From Microcystis wesenbergii FACHB-1317 (GTDB taxonomy: Bacteria; Cyanobacteriota; Cyanobacteriia; Cyanobacteriales; Microcystaceae): a stretch of 64,000 nt of DNA. Below the pieces are notes generated by a model that saw only the letters and a program-made list of their open reading frames with translations, made no database searches and was not told the origin of the DNA. Below are positions 17,470 to 26,429 of the stretch, in pieces; position 1 is the first letter of the stretch; every line of letters begins with the position of its first letter. The translations under genes were made by a program, and so were the position numbers. The stretch is from positions 1-64,000 of the forward strand of contig NZ_JACJQV010000125.1 in assembly GCF_014696875.1 (NCBI RefSeq), read 5' to 3'.

Positions 17470-17651
17470 TAGACCTCTTGTAAAAATCACAAATTGTTGT
17501 TAGGGTTAGGAGTCAGTAGCCAGTAGTCAGTAGTCAGGAGAATTAAGAATGAGCATTAATCAGTTAAATGATCTATTTACAGATTTTATGCGATTTAATC
17601 CTTATTTTTGACGTTTTTGAACCCTCAAAAATTAATTATGCAAGAGGTTTA
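17470..17651. repeat. MITE-like element, family B, copy 2
   Basis: About 182 bp with the same ends (TAGACCTCTTG and CAAGAGGTTTA) and interior as 9272-9454, differing by scattered substitutions. It sits 14 bases after the stop of the dehydratase gene. No clear target duplication. Confidence 0.8.
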
Positions 17652-17669
17652 ATTTAATCTTAATTTCGG

Positions 17670-17693
17670 GTGTGTTAGCCAAAACTAACACAC
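17670..17693. terminator. Hairpin, possible terminator
   Basis: GTGTGTTAG, a 6-nt loop, then CTAACACAC: a perfect 9-bp stem. It is not followed by a long T run, so a terminator role is only likely. It lies between the family B element and the rpsP leader. Confidence 0.5.
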
Positions 17694-17832
17694 TTCAACT
17701 TTGTACCTCACCATTAAGATATCGGCGTTATTTTCAATAATATCGAATGGCTGCCGACCGTTCCCTCGATCGCCACTTGTGGAAATACCGTCGGGATGAG
17801 TTAGAATCGGAAAGAAGAATTTTTGAGTAACC

Positions 17833-18081
17833 ATGATCAAATTACGTCTAAAACGCTTTGGTAAAAAACGCGAAGCCAGTTATCGTATCGTTGCGGCCGT
17901 TAGCACCAGTCGTCGCGATGGTCGTCCCCTAGAGGAATTAGGATTTTACAATCCCCGCACCGATGAAGTGCGTCTGGATGAAGAAGGGATTATCCGACGC
18001 TTACAACAAGGAGCGCAACCGACGGACACCGTACGCAGCATTCTCACCAAACAGAAAATTTTCGAGAAAATCAATGCCTAG
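17833..18081 (+). CDS. rpsP: 30S ribosomal protein S16
   Basis: An 82-residue ribosomal protein of the small subunit. The start [20 protein letters not shown] and the core [17 protein letters not shown] are diagnostic. Length is normal for cyanobacteria. Its last 8 bases overlap the start of the KH-domain gene (ATGCCTAG), so translation is likely coupled. A 27-codon open frame (17747-17830, MAADRSLDRHLWKYRRDELE) ends two bases before its start. Confidence 0.97.
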   Translation: MIKLRLKRFGKKREASYRIVAAVSTSRRDGRPLEELGFYNPRTDEVRLDEEGIIRRLQQGAQPTDTVRSILTKQKIFEKINA

Positions 18082-18439
18082 TACCCCCAATTATCTCGAA
18101 CTGGTGAAATTTATTATCGAGCCGTTTTTGGAAGATCCGGCCAGTCTGAGATTGGATATCGAGCGCTGTAAGGAAAATGAACGTCTTTGGGTGCGTGTAG
18201 CCTTCGATGATGCCGATAAAGGCAAAGTTTACGGCCGGGGAGGGCGCAATTTACAGGCGATTAGAACTACCCTAGAAATGGCGGCCGCGAGTGCAGGTCG
18301 CTCTCTTTATCTAGAAGTCTATGCGGCCGAAAATGAAGGCGAACAGCGCCGCACCCGTCGTTCTAACGGTAACTTTGAAGGTACGGAAAGAAGACCGAGC
18401 AATCGCCGACCACCCGCACCCCGGCAACCCAGCAACTAA
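18074..18439 (+). CDS. khpA: KH-domain RNA-binding protein KhpA-like
   Basis: A 121-residue protein with a single KH domain; the RNA-contact loop appears as [20 protein letters not shown]. Family members are global small-RNA and mRNA binders. The start [20 protein letters not shown] overlaps the rpsP stop by 8 bases, an arrangement seen in many bacteria. The C-terminal about 35 residues are Arg/Pro-rich ([20 protein letters not shown]), a tail that is longer than in Firmicutes KhpA and probably adds RNA affinity (inference). Confidence 0.9.
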   Translation: MPSTPNYLELVKFIIEPFLEDPASLRLDIERCKENERLWVRVAFDDADKGKVYGRGGRNLQAIRTTLEMAAASAGRSLYLEVYAAENEGEQRRTRRSNGNFEGTERRPSNRRPPAPRQPSN

Positions 18440-18448
18440 CGAGCAATT

Positions 18449-19477
18449 TTAGGAAAACAGGGAAGGGGTTTCAACCTCGACCCTCTCCAGTTGCTCTAAT
18501 TGCTGCCAAACTTTGGCGAGTAGAGTGGTTAATCCGGCTCCCGTCACGGCGGAAATAGTCAAAATCTCGGCATTGGTTATTTTAGCAAACTGCTTTTGAT
18601 AGTTATCTATCGTTTCCTCGTCCACAGCATCAATTTTGTTGAAAACCAGTATTTGCGATCGCTTTTCTAATCCTCGACCATAGGCGGCTAATTCCCCTTG
18701 AATAATTTGATAATCGGCGATCGGGTCTTCTGCTGTCAAGGAGACAAGATGAATTAACAGGCGTGTGCGTTCGATATGGCGCAAAAATTCGTGTCCTAAG
18801 CCGATTCCTAGGTGCGCTCCCTCGATTAATCCAGGAATATCGGCGAATACCGTCCCATCTCCCGTGGGTTTGCGTACCACTCCCAAGTTAGGAATGAGAG
18901 TCGTAAAGGGATAATCGGCGATTTTGGGACGAGCAGAGGAAACGGCCGAGATTAGGGTGGATTTTCCCGCATTGGGCAGCCCGATAATGCCCACTTCCGC
19001 TAATAACTTCAATTCTAGGCGTAAATGGCGTTTTTCCCCGTCTAAACCGGGTAAAGCGTATTCGGGTGCGCGATTATTATTACTTAAAAAGTGCCGGTTG
19101 CCTAATCCCCCTTTTCCCCCGGCAGCCACGATTAAAGTCTGTTCGGGAGTGACCAAATCGCCGATAATTTCCTCGCTATCGAGATCGTAAACCACTGTAC
19201 CACAGGGAACTTTAATAATGCGATCGCTACCGTTGGCTCCGGTGCAGTTGTTCGGACCGCCCCGTTTACCGTCATCGGCCTTAAAATAGCGACTATACTG
19301 GAAATCTAGCAGGGTTTGCAGGTTCTGAGTCGCCACAAAAATCACCGAACCACCTTTTCCCCCATTACCTCCGGCCGGACCGCCAGCGGGGACGTATTTT
19401 TCCCGACGGAAAGCGACAATTCCATCACCTCCCTTACCCCCTTCTACTTCTATTTCGGCGCGATCAATAAACTGCAT
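18449..19477 (-). CDS. obgE: Obg/CgtA GTPase
   Basis: A 342-residue GTPase that associates with the large ribosomal subunit. The N-terminal glycine-rich Obg fold (about 1-158) is seen in [20 protein letters not shown] and [14 protein letters not shown]. The G domain has G1 [10 protein letters not shown]3 [13 protein letters not shown]4 NKID and G5 ISAVTG. The variable C-terminal domain is short here, ending [14 protein letters not shown]. It converges with khpA, 9 bases between stops. Confidence 0.96.
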   Translation of the reverse strand: MQFIDRAEIEVEGGKGGDGIVAFRREKYVPAGGPAGGNGGKGGSVIFVATQNLQTLLDFQYSRYFKADDGKRGGPNNCTGANGSDRIIKVPCGTVVYDLDSEEIIGDLVTPEQTLIVAAGGKGGLGNRHFLSNNNRAPEYALPGLDGEKRHLRLELKLLAEVGIIGLPNAGKSTLISAVSSARPKIADYPFTTLIPNLGVVRKPTGDGTVFADIPGLIEGAHLGIGLGHEFLRHIERTRLLIHLVSLTAEDPIADYQIIQGELAAYGRGLEKRSQILVFNKIDAVDEETIDNYQKQFAKITNAEILTISAVTGAGLTTLLAKVWQQLEQLERVEVETPSLFS

Positions 19478-19521
19478 AAGATTAAGTAGTTAAAGTGAAA
19501 AAATGATCGAGATCAAAGCTG

Positions 19522-19989
19522 TTATAGGTTAATATCCTGCCAATTTAAAGCTTCTGCGAATCCCTGAAAATGTTTGACATTAGTGGTAGCGATGACTAGA
19601 TAACGACTCGGATATTGTTTTTTTAATAACTGCCAATGAGCAAGAATAATAATATCTACGTCAATATTGTAATTATCAGCCGTTTGTTTGCCAATCTTTC
19701 GAGTTTCTACCCAAATTTGTGACGCTGCTAACATCACATCGGTATCTAAATTTAAAAAATCAATGACATTGCGTAATTCATTAAGATTATCTAGGCTATT
19801 AAAGGAATTTTTTTTGACCGATTCTAATAATAGGCTTCTTCTGACTTCATAATCACAGATATCGGAACTAACTACATAAACGCCTTTAGAAAAAAGTGAA
19901 TAAAGCCAGTCTTCGCAGTCAGCTGGTTTACCCGCTTTTTTAGGATGAGTTAGTAAACCCAAAACCCCCGAATCGATAAAGACAATCAT
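19522..19989 (-). CDS. PIN-domain protein, probable VapC-type toxin
   Basis: A 155-residue protein that starts MIVFIDSGVLGLLTHPKKAG, with the first acidic residue of a PIN active site (Asp6). Further acidic positions appear at DICDYEVRRSLL and NIDVDIIILAHW. The ending TTNVKHFQGF is typical of PIN domains. PIN domains are Mg-dependent RNases. Its start overlaps the stop of the upstream small gene by 4 bp, as in toxin-antitoxin pairs. The RNA target is unknown. Confidence 0.82.
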   Translation of the reverse strand: MIVFIDSGVLGLLTHPKKAGKPADCEDWLYSLFSKGVYVVSSDICDYEVRRSLLLESVKKNSFNSLDNLNELRNVIDFLNLDTDVMLAASQIWVETRKIGKQTADNYNIDVDIIILAHWQLLKKQYPSRYLVIATTNVKHFQGFAEALNWQDINL

Positions 19990-20207
19990 CCTTGGCTATA
20001 AAGCTTTGAACCCAAAGGACGAGCATTATCAATCGCAGTCTGAAAATTGAGCAAACACTGGGAAATTTCTTGGTCTTGCTCATCGGTTATTTGTGACCGT
20101 TTTTGTCGTCTTTGTTCTAAGATAGCCAAGGCCGAACGATTTCGTTTAATTTGTTCTTTTCGATCCCAATCCGGATAATTGACGAGTTTGGGTTTTAATT
20201 GATTCAT
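19986..20207 (-). CDS. Probable antitoxin partner of the PIN protein
   Basis: A 73-residue charged helical protein (MNQLKPKLVNYPDWDRKEQI, then RQKRSQITDEQDQEISQCLL). It has no family I can name; the antitoxin role comes from its 4-bp overlap with the PIN gene and its size. The ATG at 20207 is preferred to one at 20276, because the longer version would translate through a C/G-rich hairpin repeat (20246-20262) and the codons in that part look non-coding. Confidence 0.7.
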   Translation of the reverse strand: MNQLKPKLVNYPDWDRKEQIKRNRSALAILEQRRQKRSQITDEQDQEISQCLLNFQTAIDNARPLGSKLYSQG

Positions 20208-20245
20208 CTCTTTTAAGTAGGTAGGTGTTAAAAATTGCCAGACAT

Positions 20246-20262
20246 CCCCCTTATCAAGGGGG
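20246..20262. repeat. CCCCCTTATCAAGGGGG hairpin repeat
   Basis: Perfect 5-bp GC stem around TTATCAA. The inverse arrangement (CCCCCC TTGATAA GGGGGG) occurs at 63678-63696, so it is a dispersed small repeat. Here it is upstream of the antitoxin gene. Confidence 0.7.
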
Positions 20263-20276
20263 GAAGGGGGGATCAA

Positions 20277-20606
20277 AGACAGAATCTATCTTCAATTTAA
20301 TTGATTCATCTCTTTGACTGGAAATTGTCTATCACAATCTTAGCCGATCCCTTGACTAAGAACAAGAGGTAACAAGCCTCCCCTTTCAAGGGGATGAAAA
20401 TTCAAATCTTGCTGATTTCAAGCTACCGACGACCAGTGATAGTCACTGATAACTGATAACTGGTAACTGATAACTGAAATGACACCTAACAACTCCAATC
20501 ACTATCCCCAAGGTTTTTAGTACATTCGTTCGGAAATAAAAAACTTGTTTCTGGGCGGGGAATCCCTACAATAGGAAACAGGATAATTAGTAGCAGATGA
20601 AAACCG
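20277..20606. other. Intergenic region with heptamer repeats
   Basis: Holds a run of CTGATAA heptamers (20446-20477) related to the tract at 15358-15402. No coding frame that I trust. It is the upstream region of both the antitoxin operon and sppA. Confidence 0.6.
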
Positions 20607-22421
20607 ATGGGACAGTTTTTTAAACAAACCTTCGCTAGTTGCTTGGGAACTTTATTGGGATTATTGGTGTTTTCGTCTTTAGGTGTAGGGGGATTAGCAT
20701 TTTTACTGCTTTCTCTCCTTAATTCTAGCGATAGCTCCTCAGTTAAGGAAAAATCGGTCTTAGTCTTTAACTTGGCCACCAATATCAGCGATGCTCCCCC
20801 TAGTTCCAGTTTAGCTGATAGTTTGACCGGTGAGAGTACGACCACTTTAAATTTGCGACAGGTGATAGCGGCGATCGAAAAAGCCGCCCTTGATGATAAT
20901 ATTGTCGGTCTGTTACTCTATGGTCGCAACAATGTCGGTGAATATGGCTATGCTACCCTGACGGAAGTGCGGCAAGCTTTGGCAAAATTTCGCCAATCGG
21001 GTAAAAAAATTATCGCCTACGATGTGGAATGGACGGAAAAGGAATATTATCTCGCTTCCGTTGCTGAAAAGGTGATTATTAATCCCGTGGGGAGAATGGA
21101 AATTAATGGTTTAAGTAGTCAGCAAACCTTTTTTGCCGATGCACTAGAAAAGTATGGTGTGGGGGTACAAGTGGTAAAAGTGGGTTCTTTTAAGGGTGCA
21201 GTGGAACCCTATACGCGTCAGGATTTAAGTGTCCAGAATCGTCAGCAGCTGCAAACCCTACTCGATACAATTTGGTCTAATTATAGTGCCACAGTGGCCA
21301 AAAGTCGCAATTTAACCCCCCAACAAGTGCAAACTATTTCTGATACTCAAGGTATTCTGGAAGCAACCACAGCGAAAAAGGCGGGTTTTGTCGATGAAGT
21401 GGCCTATTTAGATCGAGTAATTGTTTTAGCAAAGGAGTTGACAGGAGAAGCAAAAAATAAAACTACTCAAGAGGAAGATTCTAGCTCTTTTTCGCAGATT
21501 TCTTTAGCTAATTATGCCAGTTCTCTCGATGATGAGGGGGGAGATAGTAGCAATCAAATAGCGATAGTTTATGCAGAAGGGACAATCGTAGAAGGTCAGG
21601 GAGATAGAGGTGAAATCGGTGGGGATAAATTGGCGAAAGAACTACGAAAATTACAAGAGAAGGAGGAGGTAAAAGCGGTAGTTTTGCGGATTAATAGTCC
21701 GGGGGGAAGTGCCACCGCTTCCGAGGTGATTCTGCGGGAAATTAAGCGTTTAGATGCGAAAAAACCGGTAATTATTTCTATGGGTGATGTGGCAGCTTCT
21801 GGGGGTTATTGGATCGCCATGGGGGGTCAAAGAATTTTTGCTGATAATGATACAATCACTGGTTCGATCGGTGTGTTTGGATTATTGTTAAATATCCAGA
21901 AGATTGCTAATAATAATGGCATCGATTGGGACACGGTGAAAACTGGAAAATTGGCCGATATATCTACTATTACCAGACCGAAAAATCCCCAAGAATTAGA
22001 AATTTATCAAGCGGCAGTTAATCGGTTCTATGATTTATTTATCGAGACGGTGGCCAGGGGGCGAAAATTATCCCCAGACAAGGTTAGAACTGTGGCCCAA
22101 GGTCGTGTCTGGACGGGAAAAGATGCGGTGAAAATTGGTTTAGTTGATCAAATTGGTGGTCTAGAAGTGGCAGTACAATACGCAGCCAAAACAGCTAAAT
22201 TAGGGGATGATTGGAGTCTGAAAGAATATCCTCGATCGCAAAGTTGGCAAGAAGAACTCCTCTCTAATTTCTTGCAAACCTCTCTTCCTCCTCTCACTAA
22301 AAATAATCACCCTTTGACGCAGGAATGGCAAAATTTTCAGCAGGAATTATTGAAGTTACCTACATTTAACGATCCCCATAGTGTTTATGCTAAGTTACTT
22401 TTTAATCTCGATTTTCGCTGA
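20607..22421 (+). CDS. sppA: Signal peptide peptidase SppA, long (67K) type
   Basis: A 604-residue membrane serine protease that degrades cleaved signal peptides; some cyanobacterial members are linked to light acclimation. It has one N-terminal membrane anchor (LGTLLGLLVFSSLGVGGLAF) and two tandem S49 domains. The Lys/Ser dyad of the long form is seen as Lys196 (VVKVGSFKGAVEPYTR) in the first domain and Ser398 (GDVAASGGYW) in the second. Length matches the E. coli-type enzyme. The ATG start MGQFFKQTFASCLG is natural. The comEC-like gene follows after 54 bases on the same strand. Confidence 0.95.
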   Translation: MGQFFKQTFASCLGTLLGLLVFSSLGVGGLAFLLLSLLNSSDSSSVKEKSVLVFNLATNISDAPPSSSLADSLTGESTTTLNLRQVIAAIEKAALDDNIVGLLLYGRNNVGEYGYATLTEVRQALAKFRQSGKKIIAYDVEWTEKEYYLASVAEKVIINPVGRMEINGLSSQQTFFADALEKYGVGVQVVKVGSFKGAVEPYTRQDLSVQNRQQLQTLLDTIWSNYSATVAKSRNLTPQQVQTISDTQGILEATTAKKAGFVDEVAYLDRVIVLAKELTGEAKNKTTQEEDSSSFSQISLANYASSLDDEGGDSSNQIAIVYAEGTIVEGQGDRGEIGGDKLAKELRKLQEKEEVKAVVLRINSPGGSATASEVILREIKRLDAKKPVIISMGDVAASGGYWIAMGGQRIFADNDTITGSIGVFGLLLNIQKIANNNGIDWDTVKTGKLADISTITRPKNPQELEIYQAAVNRFYDLFIETVARGRKLSPDKVRTVAQGRVWTGKDAVKIGLVDQIGGLEVAVQYAAKTAKLGDDWSLKEYPRSQSWQEELLSNFLQTSLPPLTKNNHPLTQEWQNFQQELLKLPTFNDPHSVYAKLLFNLDFR

Positions 22422-22475
22422 TACTTAGATAAAAATAATGCTTTCTAATTCTGAAATTCTTTAACAAAAATTTCT

Positions 22476-24635
22476 ATGAATCGCCCTAATAGCGTTATTC
22501 TTAGTTTAGCCTATATTTTGGGATTATTATCTACAGGTCTGCTAGATTTTAGTCCCCAGTTAAACCGATGGCAAGAAGTGGTAATTAGAATTGTTATTAT
22601 CAGTCTAATTACCCTGTTAACCACAACTTTTATCCGTCGTTTTTGGTGGCAAAGTCCCCCGAAAAAAATTTGGCTGATAGCGGGATTAATAGCTATCTTT
22701 GCCGTTGTTTATCTAGAAATTCGCACTCCTTACCCCAGCGCAAACGATATCAGTCATCTTTTAAAAAATAATGTAGTTAACTCTATTAAAATCACGGGCA
22801 GTATTATATCAGAAATCCGTCTCAATCGCCGAGAAAATTTACAATTTTGGTTAGAAGTAAAAGAATTTAGCCTCAAGAATTTACCGACAGAAAAATCCAC
22901 AGGTAAACTCTACGTTACTCTACCAAATCTAGCAGAAAATCAGGTTTATCCCGGACAAGAAATAACAGTTAAAGGATTACTTTATCGTCCCCGTCGTGCC
23001 AATAATCCCAGTGCTTTTGACTTTGCTAATTATCTAGCGCGTCAGGGTGCTTTTGCTGGTTTAAAAGGGGAAATAATTATCAATAAAAAGTCACCGACTT
23101 GGGGAGTTTGGCAGATTCGTCAGCGCATTGTTGAGGCACAAATTCAAGGACTAGGCCAAGAAAAAGGGACTTTATTAAGTTCGATTACCCTCGGACGACA
23201 AGCGGTTAATTTGCCAGCAAAAATCACCGATTTATTTATTAAAACTGGATTGGCTCACATTTTAGCAGCTTCTGGCTTTCATGTGTCTATTTTGTTGGGA
23301 TTTGTTTTAACTATTACTCGCAATTTATCCCCTAAAAAACAGTTTATTATTGCCCTTACTATCTTAATAATTTACGGCACCTTAACAGGGTTACAACCTT
23401 CAGTTATGCGGGCGATTTTGATGGGAATTGGGGCATTAATCGGTCTGCTTTATAATCGACAAGTTAATAGTTTAGGTTCCCTGTTACTAGCGGCTACAAT
23501 TCTATTATTATGGCAACCTCTCTGGATTTGGGATTTAGGATTTCAGTTAAGTTTTTTAGCGACTTTGGGATTAATTATTACCGTTCCTTTACTGAAAAAT
23601 AAAATTGACTATTTCCCTAATTTAATCGCTGAACCTATAGCTATTAGTCTAGCTGCCACTCTCTGGACTATGCCTTTATTGATGTTTACATTTAACTCGA
23701 TCGCTCTTTATAATATCCCCATTAATATTATCACAACTCCCCTAATTACCCTAATTAGTTTAGGAGGAGTTTTTACTGCTTTTTTAGGCTTAATTTATCC
23801 CCCTTTGGGCAGTATCGGTGCTAGTATTCTCTATTACCCTCTCAAGTTATTACTGCAAATTACCAACTTTTTTAGTCTGCTTCCTTTTAGTACCTACTCC
23901 ACAGGTAAATTATCCTTAGGAGTGATGTTAATTATTTATATTTGCCTTACCTTAATCTGCTGCAATCTCTGGTTTCGTCAACGGTGGCATTTAGTCGGTT
24001 TATTTATCCTCACTTTAATTTTAATACCGATTATTTATCAACATTTAACTTTAACTCAGGTGACAGTTTTAGCCACCAAATCGCAACCGGTAATAATTAT
24101 TCAAAATCGAGGAAATACTCTCTTAATTAATGGGGAGGAACCCGCAACAGCACGTTATACAGTTTTGCCTTTTTTGCGACAGGAGGGAATTAATCAAATA
24201 CAAGGAGCAATAACCGTCAATAATTCGGCACAATTCTCAACTATCAGTGAGGACATACCGATTCAAAAAACTATTACTTTATCCCAGTTAGAAAAATTTA
24301 ATCTCGGCGAAATTACTGGACAATTGATCGAGAAAAATTTATTTAAATTTCAGGTAAAAAATCAATCTTGGCTATGGATTATCAACCCGAAAATTCCCGT
24401 TAATTTATCCCAAAAATTCAGCCCGCTAGTGTTATTATGGCAGGGAAGCAATCTAGATAAACAATGGTTAGAGTCCATTCGACCGCAAACAGCGATCGCT
24501 GTCACTACCAATCTCTCCCGTAATGCCAGAAATCAACTGAGAAAGGCCAGGATTAAGACTTACTGGACCGGGAGAGATGGTGCAATTCAATGGACAGCAA
24601 AAAATGGATTTCAACCCTTTCTAATTAATGAGTGA
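22476..24635 (+). CDS. ComEC/Rec2-like competence protein
   Basis: A 719-residue polytopic protein. ComEC carries single-stranded DNA across the inner membrane in transformation. Residues about 5-75 give N-terminal helices, followed by a DUF4131-like soluble region (about 80-200) and the competence domain (about 215-490) with LAHILAASGFHVSILLGFVL and PSVMRAILMGIGALIGLL. The C-terminal about 180 residues occupy the place of the usual metallo-beta-lactamase nuclease domain, but the HxHxDH metal motif is absent (TVNNSAQFSTI stands near that position). Truncated or metal-free versions may serve only as the channel. It ends 11 bases inside the convergent stress-protein gene. Confidence 0.88.
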   Translation: MNRPNSVILSLAYILGLLSTGLLDFSPQLNRWQEVVIRIVIISLITLLTTTFIRRFWWQSPPKKIWLIAGLIAIFAVVYLEIRTPYPSANDISHLLKNNVVNSIKITGSIISEIRLNRRENLQFWLEVKEFSLKNLPTEKSTGKLYVTLPNLAENQVYPGQEITVKGLLYRPRRANNPSAFDFANYLARQGAFAGLKGEIIINKKSPTWGVWQIRQRIVEAQIQGLGQEKGTLLSSITLGRQAVNLPAKITDLFIKTGLAHILAASGFHVSILLGFVLTITRNLSPKKQFIIALTILIIYGTLTGLQPSVMRAILMGIGALIGLLYNRQVNSLGSLLLAATILLLWQPLWIWDLGFQLSFLATLGLIITVPLLKNKIDYFPNLIAEPIAISLAATLWTMPLLMFTFNSIALYNIPINIITTPLITLISLGGVFTAFLGLIYPPLGSIGASILYYPLKLLLQITNFFSLLPFSTYSTGKLSLGVMLIIYICLTLICCNLWFRQRWHLVGLFILTLILIPIIYQHLTLTQVTVLATKSQPVIIIQNRGNTLLINGEEPATARYTVLPFLRQEGINQIQGAITVNNSAQFSTISEDIPIQKTITLSQLEKFNLGEITGQLIEKNLFKFQVKNQSWLWIINPKIPVNLSQKFSPLVLLWQGSNLDKQWLESIRPQTAIAVTTNLSRNARNQLRKARIKTYWTGRDGAIQWTAKNGFQPFLINE

Positions 24636-25155
24636 TGTGTACCACCAAAACTGAACAGGGAGCATGATGTACCACATAATTACTGACACTACCTAAGATT
24701 AACTCAGATAAACCCGATCGACCGTGACGACCAACAATAATTAAATCTATCCCCTCTTGCTGAGCAACTTGACAAATTTTCTGCCCCGGATCACCGATAT
24801 AATAATCAGCCTTGGCCGTGATATTATCTTCCTTAGCTCGATCAACTAAACCGTTTAACCAAGCTTGTAATTCCGCTTGCATTTCTTCAGTGATTTGTTG
24901 TTCCAAGGCGATCATATCGGGGGGATAACCGCCACCATAACCGATCAGATTACCATAAATAAAAGTTTCCGTGTAGGGAGTCAAAGGTTGAGACAGACTA
25001 TAAATAATCCGCAACTCACTAGCGTAGGTTTTCGCTAAGAGAATAGCCGTATTCAACACCTCTGGAGTGGGATCTTGATAATCCACAGCCACGAGAATTT
25101 TATTATAGAGTTTGTTGGTATCTCGATCGACTGAGATTGTTTCCGTATTATCCAT
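24625..25155 (-). CDS. Universal stress protein, UspA family
   Basis: A 176-residue single-domain Usp. It starts KILVAVDYQDPTPEVLNTAI and ends with the ATP-binding signature G-x2-G-x9-G-S: VGRHGRSGLSELILGSVSNY followed by VVHHAPCSVLVVH. An insert near residues 60-85 (ETFIYGNLIGYGGGYPPDMI) is glycine-rich and unusual. It converges with the comEC-like gene, with 11 bases of overlap. Confidence 0.93.
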   Translation of the reverse strand: MDNTETISVDRDTNKLYNKILVAVDYQDPTPEVLNTAILLAKTYASELRIIYSLSQPLTPYTETFIYGNLIGYGGGYPPDMIALEQQITEEMQAELQAWLNGLVDRAKEDNITAKADYYIGDPGQKICQVAQQEGIDLIIVGRHGRSGLSELILGSVSNYVVHHAPCSVLVVHITH

Positions 25156-25624
25156 AGAATTAGCCTCCTCGATAGCAGATAACGTCAGGGTTGAAGTTAA
25201 TCTTTTTTCCCACCGGCTGCCAGCAATACCCTGGATCGCTGATGATCCCCTACCTCTAGTGTGACATTTTTCGGATGATGTAGCTAAATCCCCAAAAAAA
25301 TTAACAATTTGGGGAGACTCCGAGACGATACCCTAGGGTTGATTCAAAGTAGGGTTGATTCAAGGTAGGGTTGATTCAAGGTAGGGTTGATTCAAGGTAG
25401 GGTTGATTCATGAATCAACCCTACCCAAACCCCGGAGCGCATTAGTTTTTCGGTGGGATGCTTACAGCCAGCTGCTGATATGTATGTAATCATCTAAGAG
25501 TCACTGATAATTGCTGATTGTCGGTATTTCTGCAAATGTGAGATGCACCCCTAGATTTTTTAGAAAAGTATTTATCTTGAGATATAATACGGTTGAGATT
25601 TTTTGCAGCAGAGGATCTAATCAA
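25156..25624. other. Intergenic region around the palindromic array
   Basis: Contains the array above, a partial GAGACTCC repeat at about 25314, and otherwise AT-rich DNA that includes the divergent upstream regions of the uspA-like and pseudo-ACP genes. No further gene is visible. Confidence 0.6.
25334..25425. repeat. 16-bp tandem array ending in a 30-bp perfect palindrome
   Basis: Five units of TAGGGTTGATTCAAGG (first unit one base different) run from 25334. The last unit turns into its own inverse: GGTAGGGTTGATTCA (25396-25410) directly joined to TGAATCAACCCTACC (25411-25425), with no loop. There are no spacers, so it is not a CRISPR array. It lies between the uspA-like gene and the pseudo-ACP gene. 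Confidence 0.92.
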
Positions 25625-26344
25625 ATGAATGAAGATAGCAAAAATTATGAGATGCAAATTCTGGCAATGATGATCAATCAGTATTTGGATGATATGGTAT
25701 CTCTGAGTGAAGAAAAATTAAATCAGCTAGAAGCAAACCGCGATCAGATTGTTTGGGATTTAGCCACAAGAATTTACAAGGAAAGTGGTCATAAAGTAGA
25801 ATTTCATATAATACGAAACTTAATTAATTCTAGAATTGAAGTTATGAGATATCAGTTATTTTTCAGTCAATCCAGTCTATTGGAATCAAGGAGAATCAAT
25901 GAAGAGAAAGCTATTAAAATAGCAGAACAAAAAGCTAATGCTGTTATTAACGAAAAAAATGATGATACCGAGAAAATAACGTCACAAGACAATGAACGAA
26001 AACTGGCAATTTTCATCAAAGTTCAAGAGATAATTAGTGATCAATTAGAGGTGGAAAAGTCTGAGATACATATTGATGATGAACTATTTTATTTACAATC
26101 TAAGGAAAACGTCGGTAGTTATAGTTCTTATAGTTCTTATCGTTCTTATAGTTCTTGTAGTTCTTTTGTCCGGAATAGTTGGTCTGACTTATTATCAAAT
26201 TGGGGAGGAGATGAACTTGATACACTTGAATTAATCATGACTTTAGAAGAAGAATTTGATCTAGAACTTTCAGACGAAAAATGCCAAGAATTTACAACAG
26301 TGAAAAAGCTAGTTGATTATCTTGCTGAAAATTTAGGCAAGTAA
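25625..26344 (+). CDS. Pseudo-acyl-carrier protein: helical N-terminus plus ACP-like domain lacking the carrier serine
   Basis: A 239-residue protein. Residues about 125-239 resemble an acyl carrier protein: IFIKVQEIISDQLEVEKSEI at helix 1 and LDTLELIMTLEEEFDLELSD at helix 2. In ACP the site reads DSLD, with Ser carrying phosphopantetheine; here it is Asp196-Glu197-Leu198-Asp199, so the serine is Glu. A Tyr/Ser repeat (YSSYSSYRSYSSCSS, residues about 166-180) encoded by 9-bp tandem units is inserted between helices 1 and 2. Residues 1-120 are helical and unrecognised. The start MNEDSKNYEMQIL is chosen over an upstream in-frame codon because the upstream stretch looks non-coding. It has no fatty acid or polyketide neighbours. 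Confidence 0.75.
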   Translation: MNEDSKNYEMQILAMMINQYLDDMVSLSEEKLNQLEANRDQIVWDLATRIYKESGHKVEFHIIRNLINSRIEVMRYQLFFSQSSLLESRRINEEKAIKIAEQKANAVINEKNDDTEKITSQDNERKLAIFIKVQEIISDQLEVEKSEIHIDDELFYLQSKENVGSYSSYSSYRSYSSCSSFVRNSWSDLLSNWGGDELDTLELIMTLEEEFDLELSDEKCQEFTTVKKLVDYLAENLGK

Positions 26345-26429
26345 CAATATTAATTTTTATCAAAATATCTCAAGTTATCAGCCAAATATAGCTATAATCC
26401 AATTAGAGCGAGTTCTAAACCAACAACTT

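Noticed and set aside
25334-25425. 16-bp array as a CRISPR or iteron origin
   Set aside because: Units are directly adjacent without spacers, and there are no replication genes or DnaA-box cluster nearby.
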